A stretch of 64,000 bases of DNA from Microbulbifer sp. YPW1 (GCF_013367775.1 NZ_CP055157.1:1963001-2027000); one strand, 5' to 3'; counted from the stretch's first letter, positions 24,542 through 33,553 are shown. A program made the numbers and translations. The notes: generated by a model from the sequence alone, not told the origin.

Positions 24542-26386
24542 TCAGTGAGAATGTCGCCCCACGGGATGCGTATCCAGAATTCGCACGTATTCCTCTTCTG
24601 TCTCCATGACGGCACCGGTATCCAGCTGGCTGACCGTGTTGCGATAGATTTCCTGCCACGGCGTCTGGTTGCGCAATAGGGGTTGTTGCAATTGTGCGCG
24701 TCGAGCAGCGAGTTCTTCGGCATTTAGCTTCACATCTACCCGGTGTCCGTCCAGGTCTACCTCGATCATGTCACCGGTGGCGAGCAGGGCGATACCGCCA
24801 CCGGCGGCAGCCTCCGGGGAGATATGCAGGATGGAGGGACTGCCGGAAGTGCCGCTCTGGCGACCGTCGCCCAGAGTGGGCAGGCAGCTGATACCGGCCT
24901 TGACCAGTCGCTTGGGCGGCAGCATGTTCACTACTTCAGCAGAGCCCGGGTAACCCACCGGGCCCACATTGCGTACCACCAGAATGCAGTGCTCGTCGAT
25001 ATCCAGTGCGGGGTCGTCGATACGCGCGCGGTAGTCTTCCGGACCCTCGAATACGATGGCGCGGGCGGTGAAGCAGTTGGGACGTTTGGGATCCTGCAGA
25101 TACTTGCTGCGGAAGTCGTCGTTGATGACGGATTTTTTCATCAACGCCGAGTCGAAAAAATTGCTGCGCATGATCGCGAAACCGGCTTTTTCCATCAGCG
25201 GGGTTTCCGTGGGGAAAATCACATCGCGATTGCGTACCGAAAAGTTTGCGCAATTGTGCTCGAGGCTGTGCCCGGTGACCGTCTTCTGGCTGCCGTCAAT
25301 CAGGCCGTCTTCGATGAGCTGCTTGAGAAGAGCGGGCACTCCGCCAGCGCGGTAGAACTCTTCTCCCAGATACTTTCCTGCCGGCATGCAGTTCACCAGC
25401 AGCGGAATGTCTTCGCCGTACCGCTGCCAGTCGTCCATGGTCAGCTCCACGCCTTTAAGGCCCCGGGCCAGTGCCAGCAGGTGCACCACCGCATTGGTCG
25501 ATCCACCTAGGGCGCTGCAGGCGATCACCGCATTGAGGAATGACTGACGGGTAAGGATGCCCGAAGGTTTCAGATTCTCGAACGCCATTTCCACAATGCG
25601 CCGCCCGGTGTGGTACCCCATTTGCGCCCGTTCCTTGTAGGGGGCGGGAATCGCGGCGCAGCCCGGTAGCGACATGCCGAGCACCTCTGCCAGCGCGTTC
25701 ATGGATAGCGCGGTTCCCATGGTATTGCAGTGGCCGACGCTGGGCACGGATTCCGCCGAGGCATCCATAAAGCCGGCGTAATCCAGTTCGCCCTTGGCCA
25801 GGCGTTCCCGGTTCTGCCAGATGGCGGTACCCGAGCCGACGCGCTCCTCGCGCTCGGTTTCTTCGGTATCGCCCTCACAACTGACCGGCCGCCAGCCGTT
25901 CAGCATGGGCCCGCCGGAATAGACAATGGCGGGGATATCCAGTTGCAGTGCGGCCATCAGGGTCGCCGGTGTGGTCTTGTCGCAGCCGGTCGTCAATACC
26001 ACCGCATCGATCGGGTAGCCGTGCAGGATCTCGATCAAGCCCATGGTTGCGAGATTGCGGTCCAGCGCGGCAGTAGGACGGCGCCCCTGTTCGAAAATCG
26101 GGTGTACCGGGAACTCCATGGGGATACCGCCGGCGTCGCGGATACCGTCTTTGACCCGCTGTGCCAGATCCTTGTGATGCCGATTACAGGGCGTGAGATC
26201 GCTGCCGGTCTGGGCGATGCCGATGATCGGCTTGCCGGACTGCAATTCCTCGCGGGTCAGGCCGAAGTTGAAATAGCGCTCCAGATACAGGGCGGTGTGG
26301 TCCGCATGGGCCTTGTCGTCGAACCAGCGGGCGCTGCGCAATGGGGATGAAGGTTTTCCAGCAGGTTTGTTTTTAGAATCAGTCAT
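24542..26386 (-). CDS. Aldonate (xylonate/arabonate) dehydratase, IlvD/Edd family
   Basis: Predicted to dehydrate a pentonate (D-xylonate or L-arabonate) to its 2-keto-3-deoxy derivative, step three of the oxidative pentose route. The family's Fe-S and Mg ligands are visible: TPCNRHH, TTGCDKTTPA, and GHCNTMGTA, each with a cysteine. The blocks FPVHPIFEQGRRPTAALDRNLA and SGGPMLNGW are typical of the aldonate dehydratase branch rather than 6-phosphogluconate dehydratase or IlvD. ATG 26386 was chosen over the upstream in-frame start because it gives a conventional N-terminus; 614 residues. A minus-strand terminator at 26579 separates it from the dehydrogenase upstream, so it probably has its own promoter, near an AAACTGGTTT element. 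Confidence 0.88.
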   Translation of the reverse strand: MTDSKNKPAGKPSSPLRSARWFDDKAHADHTALYLERYFNFGLTREELQSGKPIIGIAQTGSDLTPCNRHHKDLAQRVKDGIRDAGGIPMEFPVHPIFEQGRRPTAALDRNLATMGLIEILHGYPIDAVVLTTGCDKTTPATLMAALQLDIPAIVYSGGPMLNGWRPVSCEGDTEETEREERVGSGTAIWQNRERLAKGELDYAGFMDASAESVPSVGHCNTMGTALSMNALAEVLGMSLPGCAAIPAPYKERAQMGYHTGRRIVEMAFENLKPSGILTRQSFLNAVIACSALGGSTNAVVHLLALARGLKGVELTMDDWQRYGEDIPLLVNCMPAGKYLGEEFYRAGGVPALLKQLIEDGLIDGSQKTVTGHSLEHNCANFSVRNRDVIFPTETPLMEKAGFAIMRSNFFDSALMKKSVINDDFRSKYLQDPKRPNCFTARAIVFEGPEDYRARIDDPALDIDEHCILVVRNVGPVGYPGSAEVVNMLPPKRLVKAGISCLPTLGDGRQSGTSGSPSILHISPEAAAGGGIALLATGDMIEVDLDGHRVDVKLNAEELAARRAQLQQPLLRNQTPWQEIYRNTVSQLDTGAVMETEEEYVRILDTHPVGRHSH

Positions 26387-26578
26387 GGTCAAAGCCGCGT
26401 TGGTTATCGTTATCTTGAATCGCACCGCCTTACAGTCGGTCACTGTGTTGGCGAGAGTGTCAGTTTGCTGCCGACGCCAGGCGGCAGGTGCAGTTATGCA
26501 TTCCAGTTATGAAGCGGATGGGTTTATGTGAAACTGGTTTAAAGAAAACGTAATTATTATGTGACGGATCAGCATCGG
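26387..26578 (-). promoter_or_regulatory. Upstream region of the aldonate dehydratase gene
   Basis: No gene is seen. AAACTGGTTT at 26531-26540 is near-palindromic and resembles the AACTGGTTAG element before the PL6 gene. None of the TGTAAACGTTTACA sites of the pentose cluster is present here, so control of this gene may differ from the rest. Confidence 0.35.
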
Positions 26579-26602
26579 AAAAAATCCCCGCCGTAGCGGG
26601 GC
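26579..26602 (-). terminator. Minus-strand terminator between the dehydrogenase/sORF and the aldonate dehydratase
   Basis: Read on the minus strand: CCCCGC-TACG-GCGGGG, a stable tetraloop stem, followed by A and six T. Confidence 0.75.
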
Positions 26603-26705
26603 TAAAGTCCAACCATTCCGATCAAAACGATCGGGGGAGAGTCAAAACTTTCTGTCGCTGCCAGCTCCTGCTACTGTCGGGCAACAGGGCCGCGGACTCG
26701 TGGTA

Positions 26706-26885
26706 TCAGTTATTACCCAGCACAAAACAGCGTTCCAGCTCTTTCGGGTATCGGAGTCCCAAGTTTGCGCGACTTCGACCGGTCTTAGTGCTCGATTCCG
26801 CCTTGCTCGGCTCGGACTCATGTTGCACTGCGAGCACGGAAGTTTTTGCGGGTGTCGGGGATTTAACCGGTAGCTGCGTATTCAT
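26706..26885 (-). CDS. Possible 59-residue small protein, unknown
   Basis: A short open frame of 59 codons reads in the same direction as the Weimberg genes. AGAGGT lies about eight bases upstream of its ATG. It starts 53 bases after the semialdehyde dehydrogenase stop and ends about 100 bases before a minus-strand terminator, so it would be the last cistron of that transcript. The product is hydrophilic and basic, rich in Ser, Lys and Thr in the middle, ending in a segment with RYPKELERCFVLGNN. No signal peptide or known motif is seen. Chance occurrence cannot be excluded. Confidence 0.45.
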   Translation of the reverse strand: MNTQLPVKSPTPAKTSVLAVQHESEPSKAESSTKTGRSRANLGLRYPKELERCFVLGNN

Positions 26886-26938
26886 CTTGGTGACCTCTAC
26901 TGCGTTATACGCGCGATTCCCTGCGTGACCTGAAGTGC

Positions 26939-28375
26939 TCAGGCCGATGTGTATGCTGTTTTAACTGTAGTGTAAAACTCGCGGGCGTAGCTGCCCTGTT
27001 CGCGCGCACCGTAGCTCGATCCTTTGCGACCGCCAAATGGAACGTGATAGTCGACACCAGCGGTGGGCACATTCACCATCACCATGCCCGCCTGTGCATG
27101 GCGCTTGAAATGGGTGGCGTGCTTGAGCGACTGGGTAACAATCCCGGCGGAGAGCCCAAATTCCGTATCGTTGGCCAGCTCAAGCGCGTGTTCGTAATCG
27201 CGCGCCTTGATGACGCTGGCGACCGGTCCGAACACCTCTTCCCGATTGATCCGCATTTCGGGGGTTGTATCGATAATCAGTGCGGGCTGCTGGAAGAAGC
27301 CATCGGTCTCCAGTTGCAGCTGTTCACCACCGAAAACCAGATTGCCGCCTTCTTCCTTTGCTATTTCCACATACTTCAGGTTTTGCTGCAGTTGACGTTC
27401 GTCCACCACCGGACCAATGTGTGTTTCCGGGTTGAGCGGGTTGCCAACCTTGAGTGACTTCAAACGCTCCAGTACGGCTTCCACAAAACGGTCGTGAATG
27501 CCTTCGGTGACGATCAGTCGGCTGGAGGCAGTACAGCGCTGGCCAGTAGAGAAGTAGGCGCCGTTGACCGCGCATTCCACGGCGGTATCCAGGTCGGCAT
27601 CGTCGAGGACCACCAGCGGGTTTTTACCGCCCATCTCCAGCTGCACCTTGGCCATACGGCCGACCGCCGCTGCAGCGATATTGCGACCGGTGTTTACCGA
27701 GCCGGTGAAACTGATACCGTCCACGCGCTTGTCATTGACGATGGTGTCGCCCACCACACGGCCCGGGCCCATCACGAGGTTGAAGACGCCTGCGGGCACA
27801 CCGGCTTCGACAATGATCTCGGCCAGTGCGTGGGCGGAACCGGGTACCAGTTCCGCGGGTTTGAACACCACGCAGTTGCCGTAGGCGAGGGCCGGTGCAA
27901 TTTTCCAGGCGGGAATCGCGATGGGAAAATTCCATGGAGTGATCATACCGATGACACCCAGGGCTTCGCGGGTGACACTCGCCTCCAGGCCCGGACGTAC
28001 GGATGGCTGGATATCACCGCGCAGCTGCAGAACTTCCCCGGAGAAATACTTGAAGATCTGGCCCGCGCGGCCCACTTCGCCGATGGCTTCGGGCAGGGAC
28101 TTGCCTTCTTCGCGGGCGAGCAGCTCTCCCAGCTCCTGCTTGCGGTCGAGGATTTTCTGGCCGATGCGATCGAGCAGTTCGCTGCGCTGTTGGATGCCAG
28201 CCTGTGACCAGGCGGGGAATGCCGCATGTGCGGCGGCAATGGCGGAGCGGGTCTGTTCAGCGTCCGCGGTCGCATACTCGCCGACGATGTCGCTGGTGTC
28301 GGCGGGATTGATATTGCGCGTGGTGTCGCTGCCTTCAACCCACTCTCCGGCGATGTAATTGCGTTTGATGGACAT
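26939..28375 (-). CDS. 2,5-dioxopentanoate (alpha-ketoglutarate semialdehyde) dehydrogenase
   Basis: Aldehyde dehydrogenase of 478 residues. It is predicted to oxidise alpha-ketoglutarate semialdehyde to alpha-ketoglutarate with NAD(P), the last step of the Weimberg pathway, feeding the TCA cycle. Family marks: MITPWNFPIAIPAWKIAPAL for cofactor binding, FTGSVNTGR, LEMGGKNPLVV with the general-base Glu, and GQRCTASSR with the catalytic Cys. TAGGAG precedes the ATG. It lies 68 bases after the FAH-family dehydratase. The substrate is inferred from the gene set; succinate-semialdehyde activity is the main alternative. Confidence 0.88.
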   Translation of the reverse strand: MSIKRNYIAGEWVEGSDTTRNINPADTSDIVGEYATADAEQTRSAIAAAHAAFPAWSQAGIQQRSELLDRIGQKILDRKQELGELLAREEGKSLPEAIGEVGRAGQIFKYFSGEVLQLRGDIQPSVRPGLEASVTREALGVIGMITPWNFPIAIPAWKIAPALAYGNCVVFKPAELVPGSAHALAEIIVEAGVPAGVFNLVMGPGRVVGDTIVNDKRVDGISFTGSVNTGRNIAAAAVGRMAKVQLEMGGKNPLVVLDDADLDTAVECAVNGAYFSTGQRCTASSRLIVTEGIHDRFVEAVLERLKSLKVGNPLNPETHIGPVVDERQLQQNLKYVEIAKEEGGNLVFGGEQLQLETDGFFQQPALIIDTTPEMRINREEVFGPVASVIKARDYEHALELANDTEFGLSAGIVTQSLKHATHFKRHAQAGMVMVNVPTAGVDYHVPFGGRKGSSYGAREQGSYAREFYTTVKTAYTSA

Positions 28376-28443
28376 GAGTTACTCCTAAATTGAATTGTTT
28401 GGTTCGCGACGGCTTTGCGCGCGCAACTCGCATCTCGGGAATG

Positions 28444-29637
28444 TCAGAGCAGTCCGCGCTGGCTCAGGTTTTTCATCAGCGCGGAGATTCCGAACTCCCA
28501 TTGCGGTGCTTTATCGGTATGCGTCACGGTATTCATCAGTGCGCCCAACTTGGGGGTGGCGATGGTCACGGTATCGCCGAGCTTGTGGGTAAAACCCTGG
28601 CCTTCGTGGTCGCGATCCTGCGTGGGGGCAAACAGGGTGCCGGTAAACAGCGCAATACCATCTGGGTACTGGTGATTTCGGTTGAAGGTCTGGCCGACCA
28701 GGTCCAGCACGTCGCGACTGATGGCGGTCATGGGACTGACTTCATTCAACTCGAACCCATCGGTGCCGCGGATATTGAGGGAGACGTCCGCCTTGCGGAC
28801 ATCGTCGATAGAAAATGTCTGGTCGAACAGTCGCACCAGCGGGCCGATGGCACAGGAGGCGTTGTTATCTTTGGCTTTGCCGAGCAGCAGGGCGCTGCGG
28901 CCTTCGATATCCCGCAGGTTTACATCGTTGCCCAGAGTGGCCCCGACGACTTCCGCCCGGTTGTTAACCAGCAGAACGATTTCCGGCTCCGGGTTATTCC
29001 ATTCAGAAAAGGGCAGCACGCCCACCTGCTGACCGCTACCCACTGCGGAAAGGACCTGAGATTTGGTGAAGACCTCGGCGTATGGGCCGATGCCTACTTC
29101 CAGATATTGAGACCAGAGCCCTTCTTTCTGCAGGACTTCTTTCAGTGCCTCCGCGTCCCTGGAGCCGGGTTTGATATCCGCGATGTCACCTTCGATTTTT
29201 GCGGAAAGCTGGGCGCGTATATCGGCGGCGCGGGCGCTGTCGCCGCCGGCCCGCTCCTCAATGATGCGCTCGAGCATGCTGCACATAAAGGTCACGCCAC
29301 ACGCTTTTATTGCCTGCAGGTCTACAGGTGCCAACAGGTGGGGTAATTCGCTGTTGCGGCTCTCGGAGTGACTGTTATGCAGCAGGTCTTCCACGCTGCA
29401 TAAATAGCGAACCTTGCCCGGGTCCAGGCGGGAGCGGTCAAAGCCGCTATTGATAAGTTCCGCAACCGTGGGGGCGATGGCGCTCAGGTCGAATACTCCG
29501 TCCTCCGCTACCAGTATTGGGCTGGGCCCGGCAATCTTGTTCTGGCTGCGGGCAGCAGGAATCCAGGCGCGACCGATCAGGGTGCCGGATGTCCCGTCTG
29601 CGGGCAAAAAGTCTTTTGCGTAGAGTGGTTTGTTCAT
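28444..29637 (-). CDS. FAH-family 2-keto-3-deoxy-pentonate dehydratase
   Basis: A 397-residue protein of the fumarylacetoacetate hydrolase family. In Weimberg clusters this family dehydrates 2-keto-3-deoxy-xylonate (or arabonate) to alpha-ketoglutarate semialdehyde. The metal-binding pattern is visible as NNPEPEIVLLV (two Glu) and GNDVNLRDIEGR (Asp). The length with a long N-terminal region matches the XylX-like branch rather than short FAH hydrolases. It starts 42 bases after the lactonase stop, in the same operon. Aldolase-type (KdpG or KdxA) relatives have a different fold. Confidence 0.85.
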   Translation of the reverse strand: MNKPLYAKDFLPADGTSGTLIGRAWIPAARSQNKIAGPSPILVAEDGVFDLSAIAPTVAELINSGFDRSRLDPGKVRYLCSVEDLLHNSHSESRNSELPHLLAPVDLQAIKACGVTFMCSMLERIIEERAGGDSARAADIRAQLSAKIEGDIADIKPGSRDAEALKEVLQKEGLWSQYLEVGIGPYAEVFTKSQVLSAVGSGQQVGVLPFSEWNNPEPEIVLLVNNRAEVVGATLGNDVNLRDIEGRSALLLGKAKDNNASCAIGPLVRLFDQTFSIDDVRKADVSLNIRGTDGFELNEVSPMTAISRDVLDLVGQTFNRNHQYPDGIALFTGTLFAPTQDRDHEGQGFTHKLGDTVTIATPKLGALMNTVTHTDKAPQWEFGISALMKNLSQRGLL

Positions 29638-29679
29638 GGTTATTTGTTCTTTCCGTAAGGGGCAATAATTTCGTGATAC

Positions 29680-30681
29680 TCAGCCGGCAAAGATTCCGGG
29701 TTCCAGGCCGCGCACTTTTGGCTCGAAGCGGAACAGGCCTCCGGCGAGAGGCTGATTTTTCAGTTGCTCTGCATTGAGGCCCTTGCGTGCGGTGGTGATG
29801 TACAGTGTTTCCATCTTGTCGCCGGCGAAAGTGCAGCTGGTGACGTTGGAAACCGGTAAATCGATGCGCCCAACAATATTGCCCTTGGGAGATATTCGCG
29901 TGATGCCCCAGCCAAAGAAGTGGCATACCCACAGACAACCTTCCTGATCGACGGTCATGCCATCGGGGAAGCCGCTGCTATCCTCAAACTTGAAAAACTG
30001 GCGCTTGTTGCCGATGCGCCCATCTTCGGCCAGGTCAAATGCGTAAATGGTTCTGGCAAGTGTGTCGGTGTGATACAGAGTGCGGCCGTCCGGGCTGAAT
30101 GTAGGCCCGTTGGTGATGACGTATTGGTCATCCATTTTCTGCCACGCGCAGTCACCATCAAGCCGGTAAAGCGCACCGCTGGGTTTACTTTCCGCGTCAT
30201 CCATACTGCCGGCCCAGAAACGTCCTTTGCTGTCGACCTTGCCGTCATTGAAGCGATTACCTGGGCGTTCTGGTTCCGGGGTACCAAGCACTTTGATATG
30301 TACGGTTTCTTCCAGTTGCGGTATTTCCAGCAGTGCGAAACCATGGCGCAGGGTGGCAATGAAACCGCCATTTCTGCGCGGTGCCAGCGCTGTGACCTGC
30401 TCCGGAATATGCCAGCTTCGCCGCTGGTCTGTGACAGTACACAAGCGGTGTAACAGGAACTCTTTGATATCGACCCAGTAGATGGCCTGCTCTCGTGCAA
30501 CCCAGCAGGGGCCCTCGCCGAGCGTGGCCTTGGCATCCCAGACACAATGCACTCTGTCGGCAGAATTATTTGGGTGCACATCATTTCGCGCAGAGCCTTG
30601 GGTAACTTTGCGCTCGGCTTTTATCTTGTTGTCATCGCCTGCGTCACTTGACGGGGGTTGACCGGTGTTGATTTCACTCAT
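29680..30681 (-). CDS. SMP-30/gluconolactonase family sugar lactonase
   Basis: Predicted to hydrolyse xylono- (or arabono-) lactone to the aldonate, step two of the oxidative route. The six-bladed propeller family marks are GEGPCW near the start with the first metal Glu, NRFNDGKVDSKGRFWAGSM with the central Asn/Asp, and SGFPDGMTVDQEGCLWV with the late Asp. The N-terminus is uncertain: ATG 30681 gives 333 residues with a hydrophilic extension of about 48 residues before the propeller, and ATG 30705 lacks a ribosome site. A TGTAAACGTTTACA palindrome lies about 70 bases upstream, so this is the first gene of a LacI-controlled operon. Confidence 0.88.
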   Translation of the reverse strand: MSEINTGQPPSSDAGDDNKIKAERKVTQGSARNDVHPNNSADRVHCVWDAKATLGEGPCWVAREQAIYWVDIKEFLLHRLCTVTDQRRSWHIPEQVTALAPRRNGGFIATLRHGFALLEIPQLEETVHIKVLGTPEPERPGNRFNDGKVDSKGRFWAGSMDDAESKPSGALYRLDGDCAWQKMDDQYVITNGPTFSPDGRTLYHTDTLARTIYAFDLAEDGRIGNKRQFFKFEDSSGFPDGMTVDQEGCLWVCHFFGWGITRISPKGNIVGRIDLPVSNVTSCTFAGDKMETLYITTARKGLNAEQLKNQPLAGGLFRFEPKVRGLEPGIFAG

Positions 30682-30750
30682 GCTCGCTGGGCCCTTTGGG
30701 GGCATTTTTATTTTCGGGAAGTTGCCCTTGGGCAGTTACCGTTTCAGCGT

Positions 30751-30768
30751 AATGTAAACGTTTACATT
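30751..30768. promoter_or_regulatory. LacI-family operator before the lactonase operon
   Basis: AATGTAAACGTTTACATT is a perfect 18-bp palindrome with the central CpG typical of LacI-family operators. It lies between the lactonase gene and the LacI gene and is one of four near-identical sites in the pentose island. Confidence 0.85.
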
Positions 30769-30868
30769 TTGCAACGGGGTATGTGCGGGATTTTTCTGTG
30801 GGCGAGCCGGGGGAAATTTGAGGATTCGAGGGGGCGACGCTTTGTAAGCAGCGCCGCCGTATCGGCCT

Positions 30869-31888
30869 TCAGCGTGGCGCGTTGGCAGTGGACTTCCTGA
30901 CGATCAGTTTGTGCGGAACGATTTCCGCTTCACTGTCCCCATCGCTTCCTTCGATGGCCTGGCACAGGCGTCGCATGGTGCGTTCGCCAATCTCTTCCGC
31001 CGGCTGGGCAATGGTGGTCAGTGGTGGATCCATGATTTCGGCATAGCGGATATCGTCGAATCCGATCACTGAAATATCCTCGGGAACCTTCAGTCCGGCA
31101 TTTTTGATTTCGTGTATCGCGCCGAGGGCCATTTCGTCGTTGGCACAGAAGATGGCGGTGGGGCGCTCTTTGTGCGAGAGAAGCCGGCGGGTTGCGCGGC
31201 GCGCGCCCTCAAGGGTCTGCTCTCCCTCGACCACCCAGCCGCTTGCCACGGACAGCTTGGCTTTGCGCATGGCCTTGCGGTATCCCTTCTCCCGGTCGTG
31301 CGTCAGCAGCGAGTTGCGTTTGCCCGCAATAAAGCCGATGCGCTGGTGGCCCAGTTGAATCAGGTAGTGGGTGCCATCCGCAGCGGCAGCCACGTTATCT
31401 ACTCGCACACTGGGGAACTGATTGAGTTCAGCGGTCACACTTTCCAGTCCCAGGACAATAGGTGGGTGCGCTTTATTGCTGGCCTTGGGTTTACCGGTGG
31501 GTTCCTCAAAGGGGGAAATACTGGCAAGTAGCAGAATCCCGTCTGCCTGTTTGGAGAAGACCATATCGGTATATTCGTCGAATTCGTGTGAATTCGACTG
31601 GGTGTCGCGGATCAGAATACTGTAGCCCTGTTCATCCGCGACCCGCCAGATACCGCGCATGACATTTTCCAGAAAGGGATCGCCAACGGTGGGCAGCACC
31701 ACCACGATCAGGCTGGTGCGGCCGCGGCGGAAGTTGCGGGCCAGGGTGTTCGGAGCATAACCGGTTTCATCAATCGCCGACTGCACCTTGAGGCGGGTGC
31801 GCTCTTTTACCTGCTCGGGGTTGTTGAGGTAGCGGGAAACGGTGGCGGTGGAAACACCGGCGAGCTGGGCGACTTTTTTGATGGACAC
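30869..31888 (-). CDS. LacI-family transcriptional regulator of the pentose cluster
   Basis: DNA-binding repressor: N-terminal helix-turn-helix KKVAQLAGVSTATVSRYLN followed by the hinge and a periplasmic-binding-like sensor domain with VIGFDDIRYAEIMDPPLTT. GTG 31888 was chosen because AGG lies seven bases upstream and the helix-turn-helix then starts at residue 4, as is normal; the length is 339, typical of the family. The longer open frame adds 42 unlike residues. It is divergent from the SDR gene and lies among four TGTAAACGTTTACA palindromes, so it very probably binds them and responds to a pentose or pentonate. The effector cannot be read from sequence. Confidence 0.92.
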   Translation of the reverse strand: MSIKKVAQLAGVSTATVSRYLNNPEQVKERTRLKVQSAIDETGYAPNTLARNFRRGRTSLIVVVLPTVGDPFLENVMRGIWRVADEQGYSILIRDTQSNSHEFDEYTDMVFSKQADGILLLASISPFEEPTGKPKASNKAHPPIVLGLESVTAELNQFPSVRVDNVAAAADGTHYLIQLGHQRIGFIAGKRNSLLTHDREKGYRKAMRKAKLSVASGWVVEGEQTLEGARRATRRLLSHKERPTAIFCANDEMALGAIHEIKNAGLKVPEDISVIGFDDIRYAEIMDPPLTTIAQPAEEIGERTMRRLCQAIEGSDGDSEAEIVPHKLIVRKSTANAPR

Positions 31889-32097
31889 CGGGATACCTGT
31901 TGTTGGTTTTATCTGTAGCGGGCCGCTTTTGCCTGAATTTGGGGCTGAACGGGGCGGAATAAACGGGCTTCCCCCGCCGCGGCAACGCACGGATGTTAAC
32001 GTTTGCACCGCCAAATTGGTATCTGTTGCGGATTCGCAAAATGATGGTGTAGCGCTTCACCGAGAAGGCCCCTGATTTCCGCGGCGCTTGCACGCAT

Positions 32098-32117
32098 AAA
32101 TGTAAACGTTTACATTT
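32098..32117. promoter_or_regulatory. LacI-family operator in the lacI/SDR divergent region
   Basis: AAATGTAAACGTTTACATTT is a perfect 20-bp palindrome about 115 bases before the SDR gene and 210 bases before the regulator start. It could control both genes, including autoregulation. Confidence 0.85.
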
Positions 32118-32232
32118 GCACCTGTGTGGCGGGGCAGAAGCCCGCGATTAATCAACACATCGACCTGAAGCAATCGGGATGCACGCCGATCGCCGCGCGG
32201 CGGTGGTACGGGTGAACGTGGAAAGCAGAATA

Positions 32233-33000
32233 ATGAAGAGTGACAAGAAGTTGGCAGTGGTCACCGGGGGAACCGCGGGGATTGGGCGCGAAATCGCTTT
32301 ACAGTTGGCGGCTGAGGGCTGGGATCTTGCAGTGAATAATCTGCGTGAGGATGCGCAGGCCACGACTCTGATAGAAGAGTGTGAAGAATTGGGGCGTGAA
32401 TGCTTTTTTGTACCCTGCGATGTCGGTGATAAAGCCGCGGTCGACGAATTTTATCGGGGCGTCCAGCTGCGTTTTGGAACCGCACCGGATCTCATTGTAA
32501 ATAATGCCGGGGTGCAGACCTGGGCGCCGTTACTGGAGTTGCAGGAGAGCGACTGGGACAAGGTCATACGCACAAATCTGAAAGGCGCCTTCCTGAATAT
32601 TCAGCTGGGTGCACGACTGATGGTCGAGCACAAAGTAAAGGGGTGTATTGTGAATATTGGAAGCGGCTGTAACAAGCTGGCATTCCCCAATCTGGTTGAC
32701 TATGCCGCATCCAAGGGGGGCGTCGAGATGCTGACCAAGTCCGCTGCGATTGAATTGGGAGAGTTTGGTATTCGCGTGAACTGTGTGGCGCCAGGGGGAA
32801 TCCTGATTGATAGAACCCGGGACGAGGCACCGGACTACGAAAAGGTCTGGGGGGCCATTGCCCCTATGGGGCGGGTGGGTTTGCCCTCCGATATCGCCAA
32901 TGCGGTGACTTACTTTGCTGATGCCCGTGCGTCTTTTGTCACAGGTCAAACCTTGTGGGTGGACGGCGGTGTTTTTTCAAAGGCAAACTGGCCTTACTGA
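32233..33000 (+). CDS. SDR-family sugar dehydrogenase, probable D-xylose 1-dehydrogenase
   Basis: A 255-residue short-chain dehydrogenase with cofactor motif TGGTAGIGRE, NNAG at the fourth strand, and catalytic YAASK. It is predicted to oxidise the pentose to its lactone, step one of the Weimberg route, as the Caulobacter-type xylose dehydrogenase does. ATG 32233 was chosen because it begins just before the first beta strand; upstream in-frame ATG 32179 adds a non-conserved stretch. A LacI operator lies 115 bases upstream. Other sugar or polyol dehydrogenase roles are possible; the neighbours support the call. Confidence 0.83.
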   Translation: MKSDKKLAVVTGGTAGIGREIALQLAAEGWDLAVNNLREDAQATTLIEECEELGRECFFVPCDVGDKAAVDEFYRGVQLRFGTAPDLIVNNAGVQTWAPLLELQESDWDKVIRTNLKGAFLNIQLGARLMVEHKVKGCIVNIGSGCNKLAFPNLVDYAASKGGVEMLTKSAAIELGEFGIRVNCVAPGGILIDRTRDEAPDYEKVWGAIAPMGRVGLPSDIANAVTYFADARASFVTGQTLWVDGGVFSKANWPY

Positions 33001-33123
33001 ACAGCGCAATCTCGGATTTGAATTTTTTGAGCGATTTGGCGGATTTTTTCGCAGTAAATTAGTCATCCGGATACGGTTTATTCCAGTCAGCTGGAGAGCG
33101 CTATTTAAGCGCTTGGGATTTCT

Positions 33124-33170
33124 TTGCATGATGCTATTGAATACTATATTATTGTAAACGTTTACATATT
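33124..33170 (+). promoter_or_regulatory. Candidate promoter with a LacI operator over the start site
   Basis: TTGCAT at 33124-33129 and TATTAT at 33147-33152 are 17 bases apart. The palindrome TGTAAACGTTTACA at 33153-33166 follows at once and would cover the transcription start, a classic repressor position. The operator is identical to the other cluster sites in its 14-bp core. Confidence 0.7.
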
Positions 33171-33324
33171 GGCGCGGCGTAATCGTCGCCAGTCACTGCG
33201 AACAGGCTGCGCTAGATGTCCGAAACTTCCGGTAATTTACCGAAGTTGAGCGAGTCAGATTTATTCTCAGGATGGTGTTTCGTCGATTGCGGTATCCGGG
33301 CTAGCCCGGATACCGTTTTTTTTT
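33159..33324 (+). ncRNA. Candidate LacI-controlled small RNA or attenuated leader
   Basis: A transcript starting in the operator near 33159 would run about 165 bases to a strong intrinsic terminator at 33290-33324. It contains a second stem (AACTTCCGGTAA / TTACCGAAGTT with one bulged C) at about 33222-33247. It ends 230 bases before the oxidoreductase gene, so it is either an independent small RNA or a leader ended by attenuation. A 43-codon frame starting at 33215 runs through the terminator stem, with no good ribosome site, and is judged unlikely to be a gene. Confidence 0.45.
33290..33324 (+). terminator. Strong rho-independent terminator not preceded by an evident gene
   Basis: CGGTATCCGGG-CTAG-CCCGGATACCG, a perfect 11-bp stem, is followed by nine T. 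The nearest upstream stop codon is about 290 bases away, with a promoter and operator between. Confidence 0.88.
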
Positions 33325-33553
33325 GGCGGTTACTGGCTGGTTCATGAAGTGCCTGCTGACGTAGCAGCCACACGGCAGGTGCCGGAGTGTGGCGGTCCTG
33401 CGGTCGTGAACAGCGAAGCGAATCCCGTGATCTATTACCTTCAATACACAATGGTGTTGGCCCGCTACGGCAATCTTGTATCACTGAAAGGACCACAGAG
33501 CCAAGCGCCATAGCGCCGGCTTTTTGAATGGTCGCCGGCAACATGAGCTCACA
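33325..33553. other. Gap before the Gfo/Idh/MocA gene
   Basis: No gene, palindromic operator or strong promoter is evident in these 229 bases. The gene that follows has only a weak ribosome site (GAG about seven bases before the ATG). Confidence 0.4.

Noticed and set aside
24542..26386. Reading the dehydratase as Edd (6-phosphogluconate dehydratase)
   Set aside because: Its motifs fit the aldonate dehydratase branch, and its neighbours are pentose-oxidation genes rather than zwf, pgl or eda.
33215..33346. A 43-codon frame across the terminator at 33290
   Set aside because: No ribosome site, and it would need translation through a strong intrinsic terminator.
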